This document shows positions 44,853-53,294 of a DNA stretch of 64,000 nucleotides, piece after piece. Position numbers and translations under genes: made by a program. A model generated the notes under the pieces. That model saw only the letters and a list, made by a program, of their open reading frames with translations, ran no database searches and was not told where the DNA came from. The stretch is from Bacteroidota bacterium (GTDB taxonomy: Bacteria > Bacteroidota > Bacteroidia > B-17B0 > Aurantibacillaceae). The stretch lies in the NCBI GenBank assembly GCA_021156365.1, contig JAJNDK010000004.1:186001-250000 (forward strand), read 5' to 3'. Every line of letters begins with the position of its first letter. Within the stretch, counting starts at the first letter, position 1.

Positions 44853-46394
44853 ATGAAATTTAAAAAGGATATTTTTATTAGTTATGCTCACATTGATGAT
44901 GAGTCCCTCGTGGAAGGAGAAGCCGGCTGGATCAGTGAATTTCATCGTTCACTCGAAATACGCCTTGCACAGCTCTTAGGTTATCGTCCCAATATATGGC
45001 GCGACAGGGAGCTCACCGGCAATAATGATTTCAGCGATGAGATCTTATCACAATTACCGGAGATCGCTATTTTAGTTTCCATTCATTCGCCGCGCTATGT
45101 AAAGTCCGAGTGGTGTGTGCGCGAAGTAAATGAATTTCACCGCGTGGCCGAAAAAAACATCGGCGCCACAATAGGGACACGTTCCCGCATTTTCAAAGTG
45201 ATCAAAACACCTGTCGACCTTGCCCAGCACCCGCCGATCATCCAGGGCTTGTTGGGCTACGAGTTCTTTAAGGTGGATCCAGAAACAGGCCGGATCCGCG
45301 AATTCAGCAAGCTATTCGGCAAAGAAGCACAGCTGGCCTATTGGGCAAAGCTGGATGATCTCGCGCATGACCTTGTGGCTTTGCTCGAAGACATCGCTAA
45401 AAAAGCAGGCGATGCTGCAGCTTCATCCGGTACAGAGCAAACTACGGTAAAACCCGCTGTACCCGAAACACCTGTGCCTGCAGTGAAAAAAGAAACCAAA
45501 ACACAGCGCCGGATCTATCTTTCCGAAACGAGTTACGATAGCAAAGAGAAGCGCGAGTCCATCAGCCGTCTGCTTATCGACAAAGGATTTACCGTATTGC
45601 CCGACAAAAACCTCCCGCTTGTTATTGATGAATACGAAACGGATGTGAAAGCCATGATCCGCGAATGTGACCTGAGTATCCATATCATCGGCTCCAACTT
45701 TGGTCTCGTTCCCGAAGGAACGAATAAGTCCAAGGTACAGCTGCAAAACGAAATTGCAGCTGAGATCAGCAAAGAAAAAAACATGCCGCGCCTCATCTGG
45801 CTCTCACCGGGAGCCAAAATAGAAGATGAAAGACAATCGGGTTTTGTGGAAGAATTAAAACGCAGCGATGTATTGCTTAGCGGTGCCGACCTGCTCATCG
45901 GTCCGCTCGAAGACCTTGAGTTTGCCATCACCGATAAGCTCACCGAACCCAAGCAGGAAGTAGTAGTGGAAGAAGATGTTGCCGATGATCCCGATCGTCC
46001 GAAGCAGATCTACCTGATCTGTGACCAGGCCGACCTCGGAGCTACAGGGCCCGTAGAAGATTTTTTATTCAACAAAGGATTCGAGGTCATCCTTCCCGCC
46101 TTTGAAGGAGATCAGACCGAATTGCGACTTGATCACCAGGAAAATTTAAAGACCTGCGATGCCGTACTGATCTATTACGGAGCAGGCAACGATCTGTGGC
46201 TGCGCTCCAAAACCCGCGACCTGCTGAAGATAGCAGGCTACGGAAGAAAAAAGCCACTCACGGTGAAAACCGTTTGTGTTGCGGCGCCAATGACTCCGCA
46301 GAAAGAACGCTTCCGCTCACACGAAGTAAAAGTAATGATGCTGCCCGAAGATAATATGGCAGCACTGGAAGATTTTATAAAAGACATTAAATGA
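44853..46394 (+). CDS. Protein with three TIR-like domains
   Basis: 513 residues. Domain 1 (1-185) is a canonical TIR: KDIFISYAHIDDES, IWRDRELTGNNDFSDEI, ILVSIHSPRYVKSEWCVREV, with E91 in WCxxE at the position of the NADase glutamate. Domains 2 (about 215-345, RIYLSETSYDSKEKRESISRLLIDKGF) and 3 (about 390-510, QIYLICDQADLGATGPVEDFLFNKGF) have the same Rossmann-like order but lack the WCxxE. So one possible NADase plus two sensor or adaptor copies. Separated from the RyR gene by 7 bases and overlapping the STAND gene by 4. Confidence 0.85.
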   Translation: MKFKKDIFISYAHIDDESLVEGEAGWISEFHRSLEIRLAQLLGYRPNIWRDRELTGNNDFSDEILSQLPEIAILVSIHSPRYVKSEWCVREVNEFHRVAEKNIGATIGTRSRIFKVIKTPVDLAQHPPIIQGLLGYEFFKVDPETGRIREFSKLFGKEAQLAYWAKLDDLAHDLVALLEDIAKKAGDAAASSGTEQTTVKPAVPETPVPAVKKETKTQRRIYLSETSYDSKEKRESISRLLIDKGFTVLPDKNLPLVIDEYETDVKAMIRECDLSIHIIGSNFGLVPEGTNKSKVQLQNEIAAEISKEKNMPRLIWLSPGAKIEDERQSGFVEELKRSDVLLSGADLLIGPLEDLEFAITDKLTEPKQEVVVEEDVADDPDRPKQIYLICDQADLGATGPVEDFLFNKGFEVILPAFEGDQTELRLDHQENLKTCDAVLIYYGAGNDLWLRSKTRDLLKIAGYGRKKPLTVKTVCVAAPMTPQKERFRSHEVKVMMLPEDNMAALEDFIKDIK

Positions 46395-49300
46395 CGAACG
46401 AAGAAACATATTTTAATCCTTTCCCGGGACTTCGGTCTTTCGAGGAGGAAGAAGAATATTTGTTCTTCGGTCGTGAGAAGCAGATCGATGAGCTCATCAA
46501 CAAGCTGAGCAAAACACGTTTCTTAGCAGTGGTAGGTGCTTCCGGGAGCGGAAAATCTTCTCTCGTAAAATCCGGCTTGTTGCCGTCCCTGCATTCGGGT
46601 TACCTCGCTGCAGCCGGCTCCGGTTGGCGCATCTGTACATTCCGGCCGGGCAGCGATCCTATCGGCAACATGGCAGAGGCCTTGTGTTCGGATGAGATCC
46701 TTGGAGAAGATGAAGAAGATCACACCACGCCTTCCATCATCGAATCCATCCTGCGCAGGAACGACCAGGGTGTGGGCGAAACCATCCGCCAGCTTTCCAG
46801 GGATCACACACAAAATATCCTGATCGTAGTGGATCAGTTCGAAGAGCTTTTCCGTTTTTCCAAATACGAAAAAGCCGAAGACAAAGGCACACGCGATTCG
46901 GTGAGCTTTATTAATTTATTGCTTGCGGCTTCAAGGTACAGTTCGGTTCCTATTTATGTTGTATTCACCATGCGTTCCGATTTCCTTGGAGATTGTACGG
47001 AGTTCAGGGGATTACCGGAAGCCATCAACGACGGTCAGTACCTGATCCCGCGTATGACACGCGAAGAAAGAAAAGCCGCCATCACCGGTCCGGTGGCAGT
47101 GGGTGGAGCGACGATGTCACAGGCGCTTCTCACGAGGTTGTTGAATGATGTGGGCGACAATCCCGATCAGCTTCCTATTCTGCAGCATGCACTGATGCGC
47201 ACATGGGAACACTGGCACAAGAACAGCAATCCCGACGATCCGCTCGACCTTGTGCATTACGAAGCCATCGGCACCATGTCGAAAGCCTTATCGCTGCATG
47301 CAGAGGAAGCCTACTTCGATCTCGGCAATGATAAAGACAAAGAGACCTGCAAAAAATTATTCAAGTCGCTGACAGAAAAACGCGATGATGGAAGAGGGAT
47401 CCGCCGGCCAAGTATCATCAAAGAAATATGCGAGCTGGCAGAAACCAATCTGAAAGATGTCAGCCGCATCATCGATATATTCCGTTTACCGGGCAGGAGT
47501 TTTTTAATGCCACCTGCCGGAACAGAGCTTACAGAGGATACAATTATCGATATTTCGCACGAGAGCTTAATGCGTGTGTGGGAACGCCTCATCACCTGGG
47601 TGCAGGAAGAGATAGAATCGGCGGAGCTGTACACACGCCTTGCCAAATCGGCTGCCTTGTACCAGGAAGGAAAAACAGGTTTGTGGCGCGATCCGGAATT
47701 ACTGATGGCCGTCAACTGGAGAGCAAATCAAAATCCGAACCCGGTGTGGGCGCGGCGCTACGATCCTTCTTTTGACAGAGCCATCAATTACCTCGATTAT
47801 TCGCAATCGGAGAAGGACCGCGAATTGAAGGGTGCGGAGAAAAAACGGAAAGCAGCTATTGTCCGCCTGCGTATTTTTATGTCCATCATTACACTTGCAC
47901 TTTGTGCATCGGTGGTGATGGGGATCAAAGCCTGGAAAAGCAAACAGGATGCCGAAGCAAGCCGGCAGGAAGCCGAAGTAAACCGCCGCGATGCTGTACT
48001 TGCTATGGATGATGCGGTAGAGAAGCAGAAACTCGCCGATAGCCTGAAAAAAGTAGCGCAGAATGACCGACTCATTGCTTCCGTTGCAAAAGACTCTGCG
48101 CTAAAAAGCTCAGAAAGAGCAGACGCGGCACTCCTGAAATCATTAGAGTCGCTGGATTTTGCCCGCCGCGAAAGTAAACGTGCGGGTGATTCGGCCATTT
48201 CTGCGACAACGCAGCGGAACAACGCAGTGAAAAATGCAGATGCAGCTGTGGCCAGTGCAACCATAGCCACCAGAGAAAAGGCAGTAGCTGATAGCCTCCG
48301 TATGTTTGCAGAAATAAAGAACATTGCATTAAAATCCGGCCAGCTGATCAATGAGCCGGGTGAGGAAATGCTCAGCCTTCAATTGGCCTTTTTATCCTAT
48401 GCAGTAAACCGTGGATTGGGCGGGCCTTTGCAAAGCAGGATCATCTACGAGGCATTAAAAGCGCAGCTCACCCGTTACTATACAAAAGAGCTGCGTTCGC
48501 GGAAAGACCTCAAATACGAGACCGGTGGCTATGACCTCCGAAACCTCGTGTTTATATCGAAGAATGAATTTGTGGTAGCCGGCGATGGAGGCACCTTAAA
48601 AAAATACGGTCTTTCGGGCACACCGGTAGAGATCGTGGAAACAAAAATAAGCAGCAAGAAATTCACAGAGAATTTTTCTTCGCTATGCTTCACACCCGAC
48701 AAAAAATGGATCATTGCCGGAACCACCACCGGCTCTGTAGTAGCCTGGGATATGGTAAATGCTTCTGAGTGCAAAGTCCTTCACAAAGGCACGGGAAAAG
48801 CTGTTTTTTTATATGCAGCGTCGGCAGGCAACGATTATTCTATTATTGCAGCCTTCGATAACGGTGCCTCACTGTTTAAAGCAAAAGAAATAAAAGAGAA
48901 AAAAGAAACTGTTCTTAAGATCACAGATACAACAGCCCTGGCCAATCCTGCCGTTAAGCTGAAAGCAGCAACCTGTTATACCGCCGCCGGTAACACACTA
49001 CACTTTATTACGGCCGGAGATAATGTGTTGTATGATCAAACCATTGATGCAGCCGGAGTTCCTGGTACATACAAAACCTTTCCCGGCGATCTTATAAAGA
49101 GTATTTCCGTAGTGTCAGTTACCAGAGATGGAAAATTTGTTTCAGCCGGCAGTTCCATAGGGAACATCATCGTGTATAAATACGAGAATGGAGGATATAA
49201 ATACCTTCGGTCGGTAAAAGGCCATCTATCGGGCATCACGGCGCTTAACTTTTCTTCCGATGATTCGGTTTTGGTTTCGGGATCGCTGGATCATTCCATC

Positions 49301-49666
49301 CGCGCAAGCCGCATCCTTAAGCCAAAATCCGGAGAGGAGGATCTGGTGTTCAAGGAAAAAGAAGCATGGGTACGCGGCCTCGCAATTAGTCCCAAAGACG
49401 ACAGGTATGTATTAGGTGTGGGCCAGTCGGGGCTGATACAGGTATGGCCGGCTAACCTCGAAATGCTGTTGAACGAGCTGAAAGGCATAAAAGACAAGAA
49501 ATACAAAACCTATCTCAGCAGTCCGCTGAATGAAATACGTTTCAAGGAAGAATTTGACGAAAACCTTTACAAGAATCTTTGGAGCGGGACAAAAGACGGA
49601 AAGGCCTTGTACCCGGATTTTAAAACGTATTGGGAAAGCCTTCAGAAAAAATATTTGAATGAATAG
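46391..49666 (+). CDS. nSTAND-type NTPase with TM, coiled coil and beta-propeller
   Basis: 1091 residues. N-terminal FNPFPGLRSFEEEEEYLFFGREKQIDELI then Walker A VVGASGSGKSSLVKSG and Walker B ILIVVDQFEELFRF are typical of nSTAND1. A hydrophobic segment at about 490-512 puts the NTPase on one side of a membrane; a long alanine/arginine coiled coil (about 515-650) and WD40-like repeats (LVFISKNEFVVAGDGGTLKKYGL, CFTPDKKWIIAGTTTGSVVAWDM, NFSSDDSVLVSGSLDHSI; about 690-1040) lie on the other. STAND proteins oligomerise on ligand binding to activate an effector; the upstream TIR is the natural partner. Confidence 0.85.
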   Translation: MTNEETYFNPFPGLRSFEEEEEYLFFGREKQIDELINKLSKTRFLAVVGASGSGKSSLVKSGLLPSLHSGYLAAAGSGWRICTFRPGSDPIGNMAEALCSDEILGEDEEDHTTPSIIESILRRNDQGVGETIRQLSRDHTQNILIVVDQFEELFRFSKYEKAEDKGTRDSVSFINLLLAASRYSSVPIYVVFTMRSDFLGDCTEFRGLPEAINDGQYLIPRMTREERKAAITGPVAVGGATMSQALLTRLLNDVGDNPDQLPILQHALMRTWEHWHKNSNPDDPLDLVHYEAIGTMSKALSLHAEEAYFDLGNDKDKETCKKLFKSLTEKRDDGRGIRRPSIIKEICELAETNLKDVSRIIDIFRLPGRSFLMPPAGTELTEDTIIDISHESLMRVWERLITWVQEEIESAELYTRLAKSAALYQEGKTGLWRDPELLMAVNWRANQNPNPVWARRYDPSFDRAINYLDYSQSEKDRELKGAEKKRKAAIVRLRIFMSIITLALCASVVMGIKAWKSKQDAEASRQEAEVNRRDAVLAMDDAVEKQKLADSLKKVAQNDRLIASVAKDSALKSSERADAALLKSLESLDFARRESKRAGDSAISATTQRNNAVKNADAAVASATIATREKAVADSLRMFAEIKNIALKSGQLINEPGEEMLSLQLAFLSYAVNRGLGGPLQSRIIYEALKAQLTRYYTKELRSRKDLKYETGGYDLRNLVFISKNEFVVAGDGGTLKKYGLSGTPVEIVETKISSKKFTENFSSLCFTPDKKWIIAGTTTGSVVAWDMVNASECKVLHKGTGKAVFLYAASAGNDYSIIAAFDNGASLFKAKEIKEKKETVLKITDTTALANPAVKLKAATCYTAAGNTLHFITAGDNVLYDQTIDAAGVPGTYKTFPGDLIKSISVVSVTRDGKFVSAGSSIGNIIVYKYENGGYKYLRSVKGHLSGITALNFSSDDSVLVSGSLDHSIRASRILKPKSGEEDLVFKEKEAWVRGLAISPKDDRYVLGVGQSGLIQVWPANLEMLLNELKGIKDKKYKTYLSSPLNEIRFKEEFDENLYKNLWSGTKDGKALYPDFKTYWESLQKKYLNE

Positions 49667-52466
49667 GAAGAATATACATACACTGTTTGCTGTGATTGCC
49701 TTTAGCGCGACATTGCTTTTTTCTTCGTCTTCTTTTGCGCAGGAAAAGGAAACAGCAAAAGATTACAAAGGGAAATTAAGCCTTGCGAAGGATAAGTTCA
49801 CCAATGGTAATTTTGAAGAAGCGGATGGACTACTGGACGAATACATAGCCCTGTGTGCCGATACGGTGGATGTCTCGGATTATTATTATAAATTAAGAGC
49901 CCAGATCTATATTGCCAGGGATCAGACACCCGAAGCCAAACAAACCATTGTACAATATATCGGCTCGAAGATCGGGAATTATATTTCCGATGACGATCCG
50001 CAATTATTCAAAGATCTTTTTTACGAAGTTCAGGACAGCCTTTCGGGCCAGCAGATCACATCCGTATCCAAAAAACCGGAAGACATGGATCTCGCTGCCG
50101 CTACCCTCGTAGTGATCAAAGAAAGCGAGTTTGTAACACGCGGTTATACCGATATCGTCGACCTGCTTTCCGATCTGCCGGGCTTCGATATTTCGCGCAT
50201 TTATGCAGCCAATTATGCAAACGTGTACCAGCGAGGTTTCCGGCAGGAGAATACCGAGCGCACCCTTTTGCTGATCGACGGGATAGAAGAGAACGATGCA
50301 TGGTCCAACATTGCCTATCTCTCGCGGCAGTATCCTTTGTCCAATATCAGCTCGGTGGAGGTGGTATACGGTCCTGCCTCCACTATCTATGGGGCACGGG
50401 CTTTTGCAGGTGCCATCAATATCATTACCAAAAGTGCAGCCGAGCATATCCGGCAAAACCCGGGCATCCTGAAAACAAAGGATGGTGCGCAAATGGCGGT
50501 AAGCGCCAAGGCCTTTGCAGGCAGCTATGGAGCCAAAGGGGCCGACCTCAATATGAGTGGAAGAACGGATGCACTTTCATTCTCACTTACCGGCCGGCTG
50601 TATTCGATCGATGGTAGGGACCTGAGCGGAACATCTTTCTATGATTACAACCCGGCCGATCTGGATAAGTTAGTGTATGATGAAAGTAAGCTGCTGGGCC
50701 TGCAATATGTCAACAACCCTTCTACTACCACCAATGAGCTCAACACGATTATCACACGCCTCGGTCTCACACCCGGAAGTGCCAATTACAACTATTTTAC
50801 CGGCTACGGAACCGATACGCTGCGGCTGAACCCCGATTCGGCACAGGCCCTGCTGGCCAGGGCAAGGCAGGTGGATAAAGAAGGTTACCAGCAGGTGATC
50901 AACGGCAACAAGATCGGCTATGCCAACAAAGCCTGGAATTATTACATCGGCGGCAAGGTGAAGCTGGATCACTTCGAAGCCGGCTTCCGCACCTGGACCA
51001 GCAAGGAAGGCTACAATTATTACCAGGATCTGTTTGCAGCAAGTGCCGGCAATGGTAGTGTGTGGGCCCCCAAAAATTCAACCTTTTACACCATCTACGA
51101 AAGACAATTCAGGAACCTCTCTTTTTCAAATACCTCTTCCTATGTGATCCACGGGCTTAATAAAAACTCCGACCTCGTGTCCTATAATTCATTTTACGGT
51201 CTGCTGAAAAATTCATCGTATTCCAATCCTTCCCTGTTCAATATTATTTTTCCCGATTCACTCATCGACGGGGTAAAGCAGGGCTGGCAGAACACTTATT
51301 TTTATTACAAAGCCCGGCAGTTCCGTAACGACTTCAAGCTGAACTACACCTATCGGAACTTTAACTTACTTGCCGGTCTCGATCTGCGGAGCAGCCAGCT
51401 GCAGGGCGATTACCTCCAGTATAGATCATATGCCGGTGCCGTGCAGGAAGATCAGTCGGAGACCGCACTGGCAGAAGAGCTGGGAACCGTGTCCAATCAG
51501 AGCCAGGGAGCCAACCAGTACAATACACTCGATGCAGGTTTGTATACACAGGCTACCTTTCGTGCTGCGAAATGGCTGAACATCACGGGAGGTGGTCGTT
51601 ACGATTACAACCGCATCCGTCAAAGCGGAGGTTTCGGCGGCATCTTTAATCCAAAGCTGGCGCTGGTGTTCTATTGGCAAAAGATCGTAATAAAAACCAT
51701 TTACTCACAGGGGATCCAAAACCCTTCGCAGTTCACTAAATTTTCAACGGGCACATCGCGCAACGCCAACCCGAACCTTGTTCCGGAGCGGATAAAGAAC
51801 ATGGAGCTGGTGCTGCAGAACAGGCACGGCAAAGAATTCCGCTGGGATGTTTCGGGGTATTATTCCATTATAGAAGATGCAGTGGCCAGTTCGGTGGATC
51901 CGGACGATACCAAAAAAACGAAAAACCAGAACAGTGGAACTTACACCATCGCCGGTGCACAATCGAACCTGCATTACGTTCCCAAAAAACTACCGGACCT
52001 CACCTTCACGCTGAATGGATCCTACACCTTTGCGCAGCAAACCGAGAACAATACCGTTACCGGTTTTGAGGCAACAACAATAGGCGACATTGCACCCCTG
52101 AAAGCCAACTTTATTGTCAACTACCACCGGCTGTTGGGCAGGAACGATCTTAACTTTAACCTGCGTACCAATTACGTAACAGCCAAACCTGTTGGACCTG
52201 AAACAACCATAAGCCTCAACCGTGGCGTGGGCGGCAGCGATAAGATCCCGGCCTATGCGGTACTGTTCGGCTCCATCATGTATAAGAACAAAAAATTCGA
52301 ATACCTTACACTTCAATTCACTGTGAACAACATCCTGAATACTGCGTATTATGCACCGGGGCCGAGAACAGCCAACGGAGACTATATCAGCTCCTACAAC
52401 GGCTTTGTTCCCTACGTTCCGCAGCAAACAAGGAACTACGTCCTTACACTTAATCTTAATTTATAA
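49659..52466 (+). CDS. TonB-dependent-receptor-like outer-membrane protein
   Basis: 935 residues. Signal peptide (about 1-27, ending SSSFAQ), a helical N-terminal extension (about 30-125) with TPR-like features in place of the usual carboxypeptidase-like beta domain, a plug (about 146-260: VVIKESEFVTRGYTDIVDLLSDLPGF, VYQRGFRQENTERTLLLIDGI, VEVVYGPASTIYGARAFAGAINIITK), and a 22-strand-type barrel ending in a hydrophobic/aromatic C-terminus. No SusD or TonB partner is nearby. Its start overlaps the STAND gene by 8 bases, so the receptor is translated with a cytoplasmic signalling ATPase, which is unusual. Confidence 0.85.
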   Translation: MNRKNIHTLFAVIAFSATLLFSSSSFAQEKETAKDYKGKLSLAKDKFTNGNFEEADGLLDEYIALCADTVDVSDYYYKLRAQIYIARDQTPEAKQTIVQYIGSKIGNYISDDDPQLFKDLFYEVQDSLSGQQITSVSKKPEDMDLAAATLVVIKESEFVTRGYTDIVDLLSDLPGFDISRIYAANYANVYQRGFRQENTERTLLLIDGIEENDAWSNIAYLSRQYPLSNISSVEVVYGPASTIYGARAFAGAINIITKSAAEHIRQNPGILKTKDGAQMAVSAKAFAGSYGAKGADLNMSGRTDALSFSLTGRLYSIDGRDLSGTSFYDYNPADLDKLVYDESKLLGLQYVNNPSTTTNELNTIITRLGLTPGSANYNYFTGYGTDTLRLNPDSAQALLARARQVDKEGYQQVINGNKIGYANKAWNYYIGGKVKLDHFEAGFRTWTSKEGYNYYQDLFAASAGNGSVWAPKNSTFYTIYERQFRNLSFSNTSSYVIHGLNKNSDLVSYNSFYGLLKNSSYSNPSLFNIIFPDSLIDGVKQGWQNTYFYYKARQFRNDFKLNYTYRNFNLLAGLDLRSSQLQGDYLQYRSYAGAVQEDQSETALAEELGTVSNQSQGANQYNTLDAGLYTQATFRAAKWLNITGGGRYDYNRIRQSGGFGGIFNPKLALVFYWQKIVIKTIYSQGIQNPSQFTKFSTGTSRNANPNLVPERIKNMELVLQNRHGKEFRWDVSGYYSIIEDAVASSVDPDDTKKTKNQNSGTYTIAGAQSNLHYVPKKLPDLTFTLNGSYTFAQQTENNTVTGFEATTIGDIAPLKANFIVNYHRLLGRNDLNFNLRTNYVTAKPVGPETTISLNRGVGGSDKIPAYAVLFGSIMYKNKKFEYLTLQFTVNNILNTAYYAPGPRTANGDYISSYNGFVPYVPQQTRNYVLTLNLNL

Positions 52467-53293
52467 TGACCTACGCAGCAGATAACGGATACGATAAAAG
52501 AGATGTGGACTATTCACTTATCCACCACGAATCCAAAGAAGTGTTTACGAAGTTCATCCGGTCCATGGAACTGCAGGAAGGAATGAAGCTCCTCGATATA
52601 GGTGGCGGATACGGATCGGTGTTCATGAATATTTCAGATCTCTATCCGGAACTTTCTTTTCAATACGACCTGCTCGACAGCAGCGAAAAACAATTGGGAA
52701 AAGCAAAAACAGCCATCGCATCTTTCCTGGAGAATAAAAGATCAGGTGCCGCTGTAAATTATATCCACCGCGATGCCGTACACCTCGATCTCCCTGCGGA
52801 CATGTATGACATAGTAGTATGCAAGATGTTCATTCATGAGATCCCTGAAGTGAACCAGGCCCTGGTTCACCAACAGATCTTTTCCGTTATTAAGCCGGGA
52901 GGCTGCGTTCTCTTCTGGACCGCCGATCTCGATGAAAGTGATCATGCTTTTTATAGTGAGACCATTCGTAAAAAAGACGAGCTGGCCGGATTTCATTCCT
53001 TTGTGGCCAACAGGCATTTTTTACTGAACACACAGTTGGAGACCTTGCTTGCAGGAGCAGGTTTCGGGACCATTGAAAAATTATTTGATTTTGAGTATGA
53101 GCTGCACACATCGGCAAGACTGCAATCCGAATTCCAGGGAAATGTGCAGACACTCACAAGCTGGCACGATCATATTTTAGAAGCAGCCGGGAAATTAAAA
53201 CCCGAAGAAAAGAAACAAATGCTCATTGAGGTAAGCAGCTCAAATATCCATATCCGTTTTAAACGCGCAGTGTTTAAAGCCTTAAAAGGGTAA
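52466..53293 (+). CDS. SAM-dependent methyltransferase
   Basis: 275 residues. Class I fold: GMKLLDIGGGYGSVFMNI (motif I), YDLLDSSEKQLGKAKT, VNYIHRDAVHLDLPADMYDIVVCKMFIHEIPE, FSVIKPGGCVLFWTADLDES. The O-methyltransferase/UbiE-like layout gives no substrate. Its ATG shares one base with the stop of the receptor gene (TAATG), so it is tightly coupled to it. Confidence 0.82.
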   Translation: MTYAADNGYDKRDVDYSLIHHESKEVFTKFIRSMELQEGMKLLDIGGGYGSVFMNISDLYPELSFQYDLLDSSEKQLGKAKTAIASFLENKRSGAAVNYIHRDAVHLDLPADMYDIVVCKMFIHEIPEVNQALVHQQIFSVIKPGGCVLFWTADLDESDHAFYSETIRKKDELAGFHSFVANRHFLLNTQLETLLAGAGFGTIEKLFDFEYELHTSARLQSEFQGNVQTLTSWHDHILEAAGKLKPEEKKQMLIEVSSSNIHIRFKRAVFKALKG

Positions 53294-53294
53294 G

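Noticed and set aside
49659-52466. SusC-type nutrient uptake receptor
   Set aside because: No SusD gene, no carboxypeptidase-like N-terminal domain, and no polysaccharide-use genes around it.
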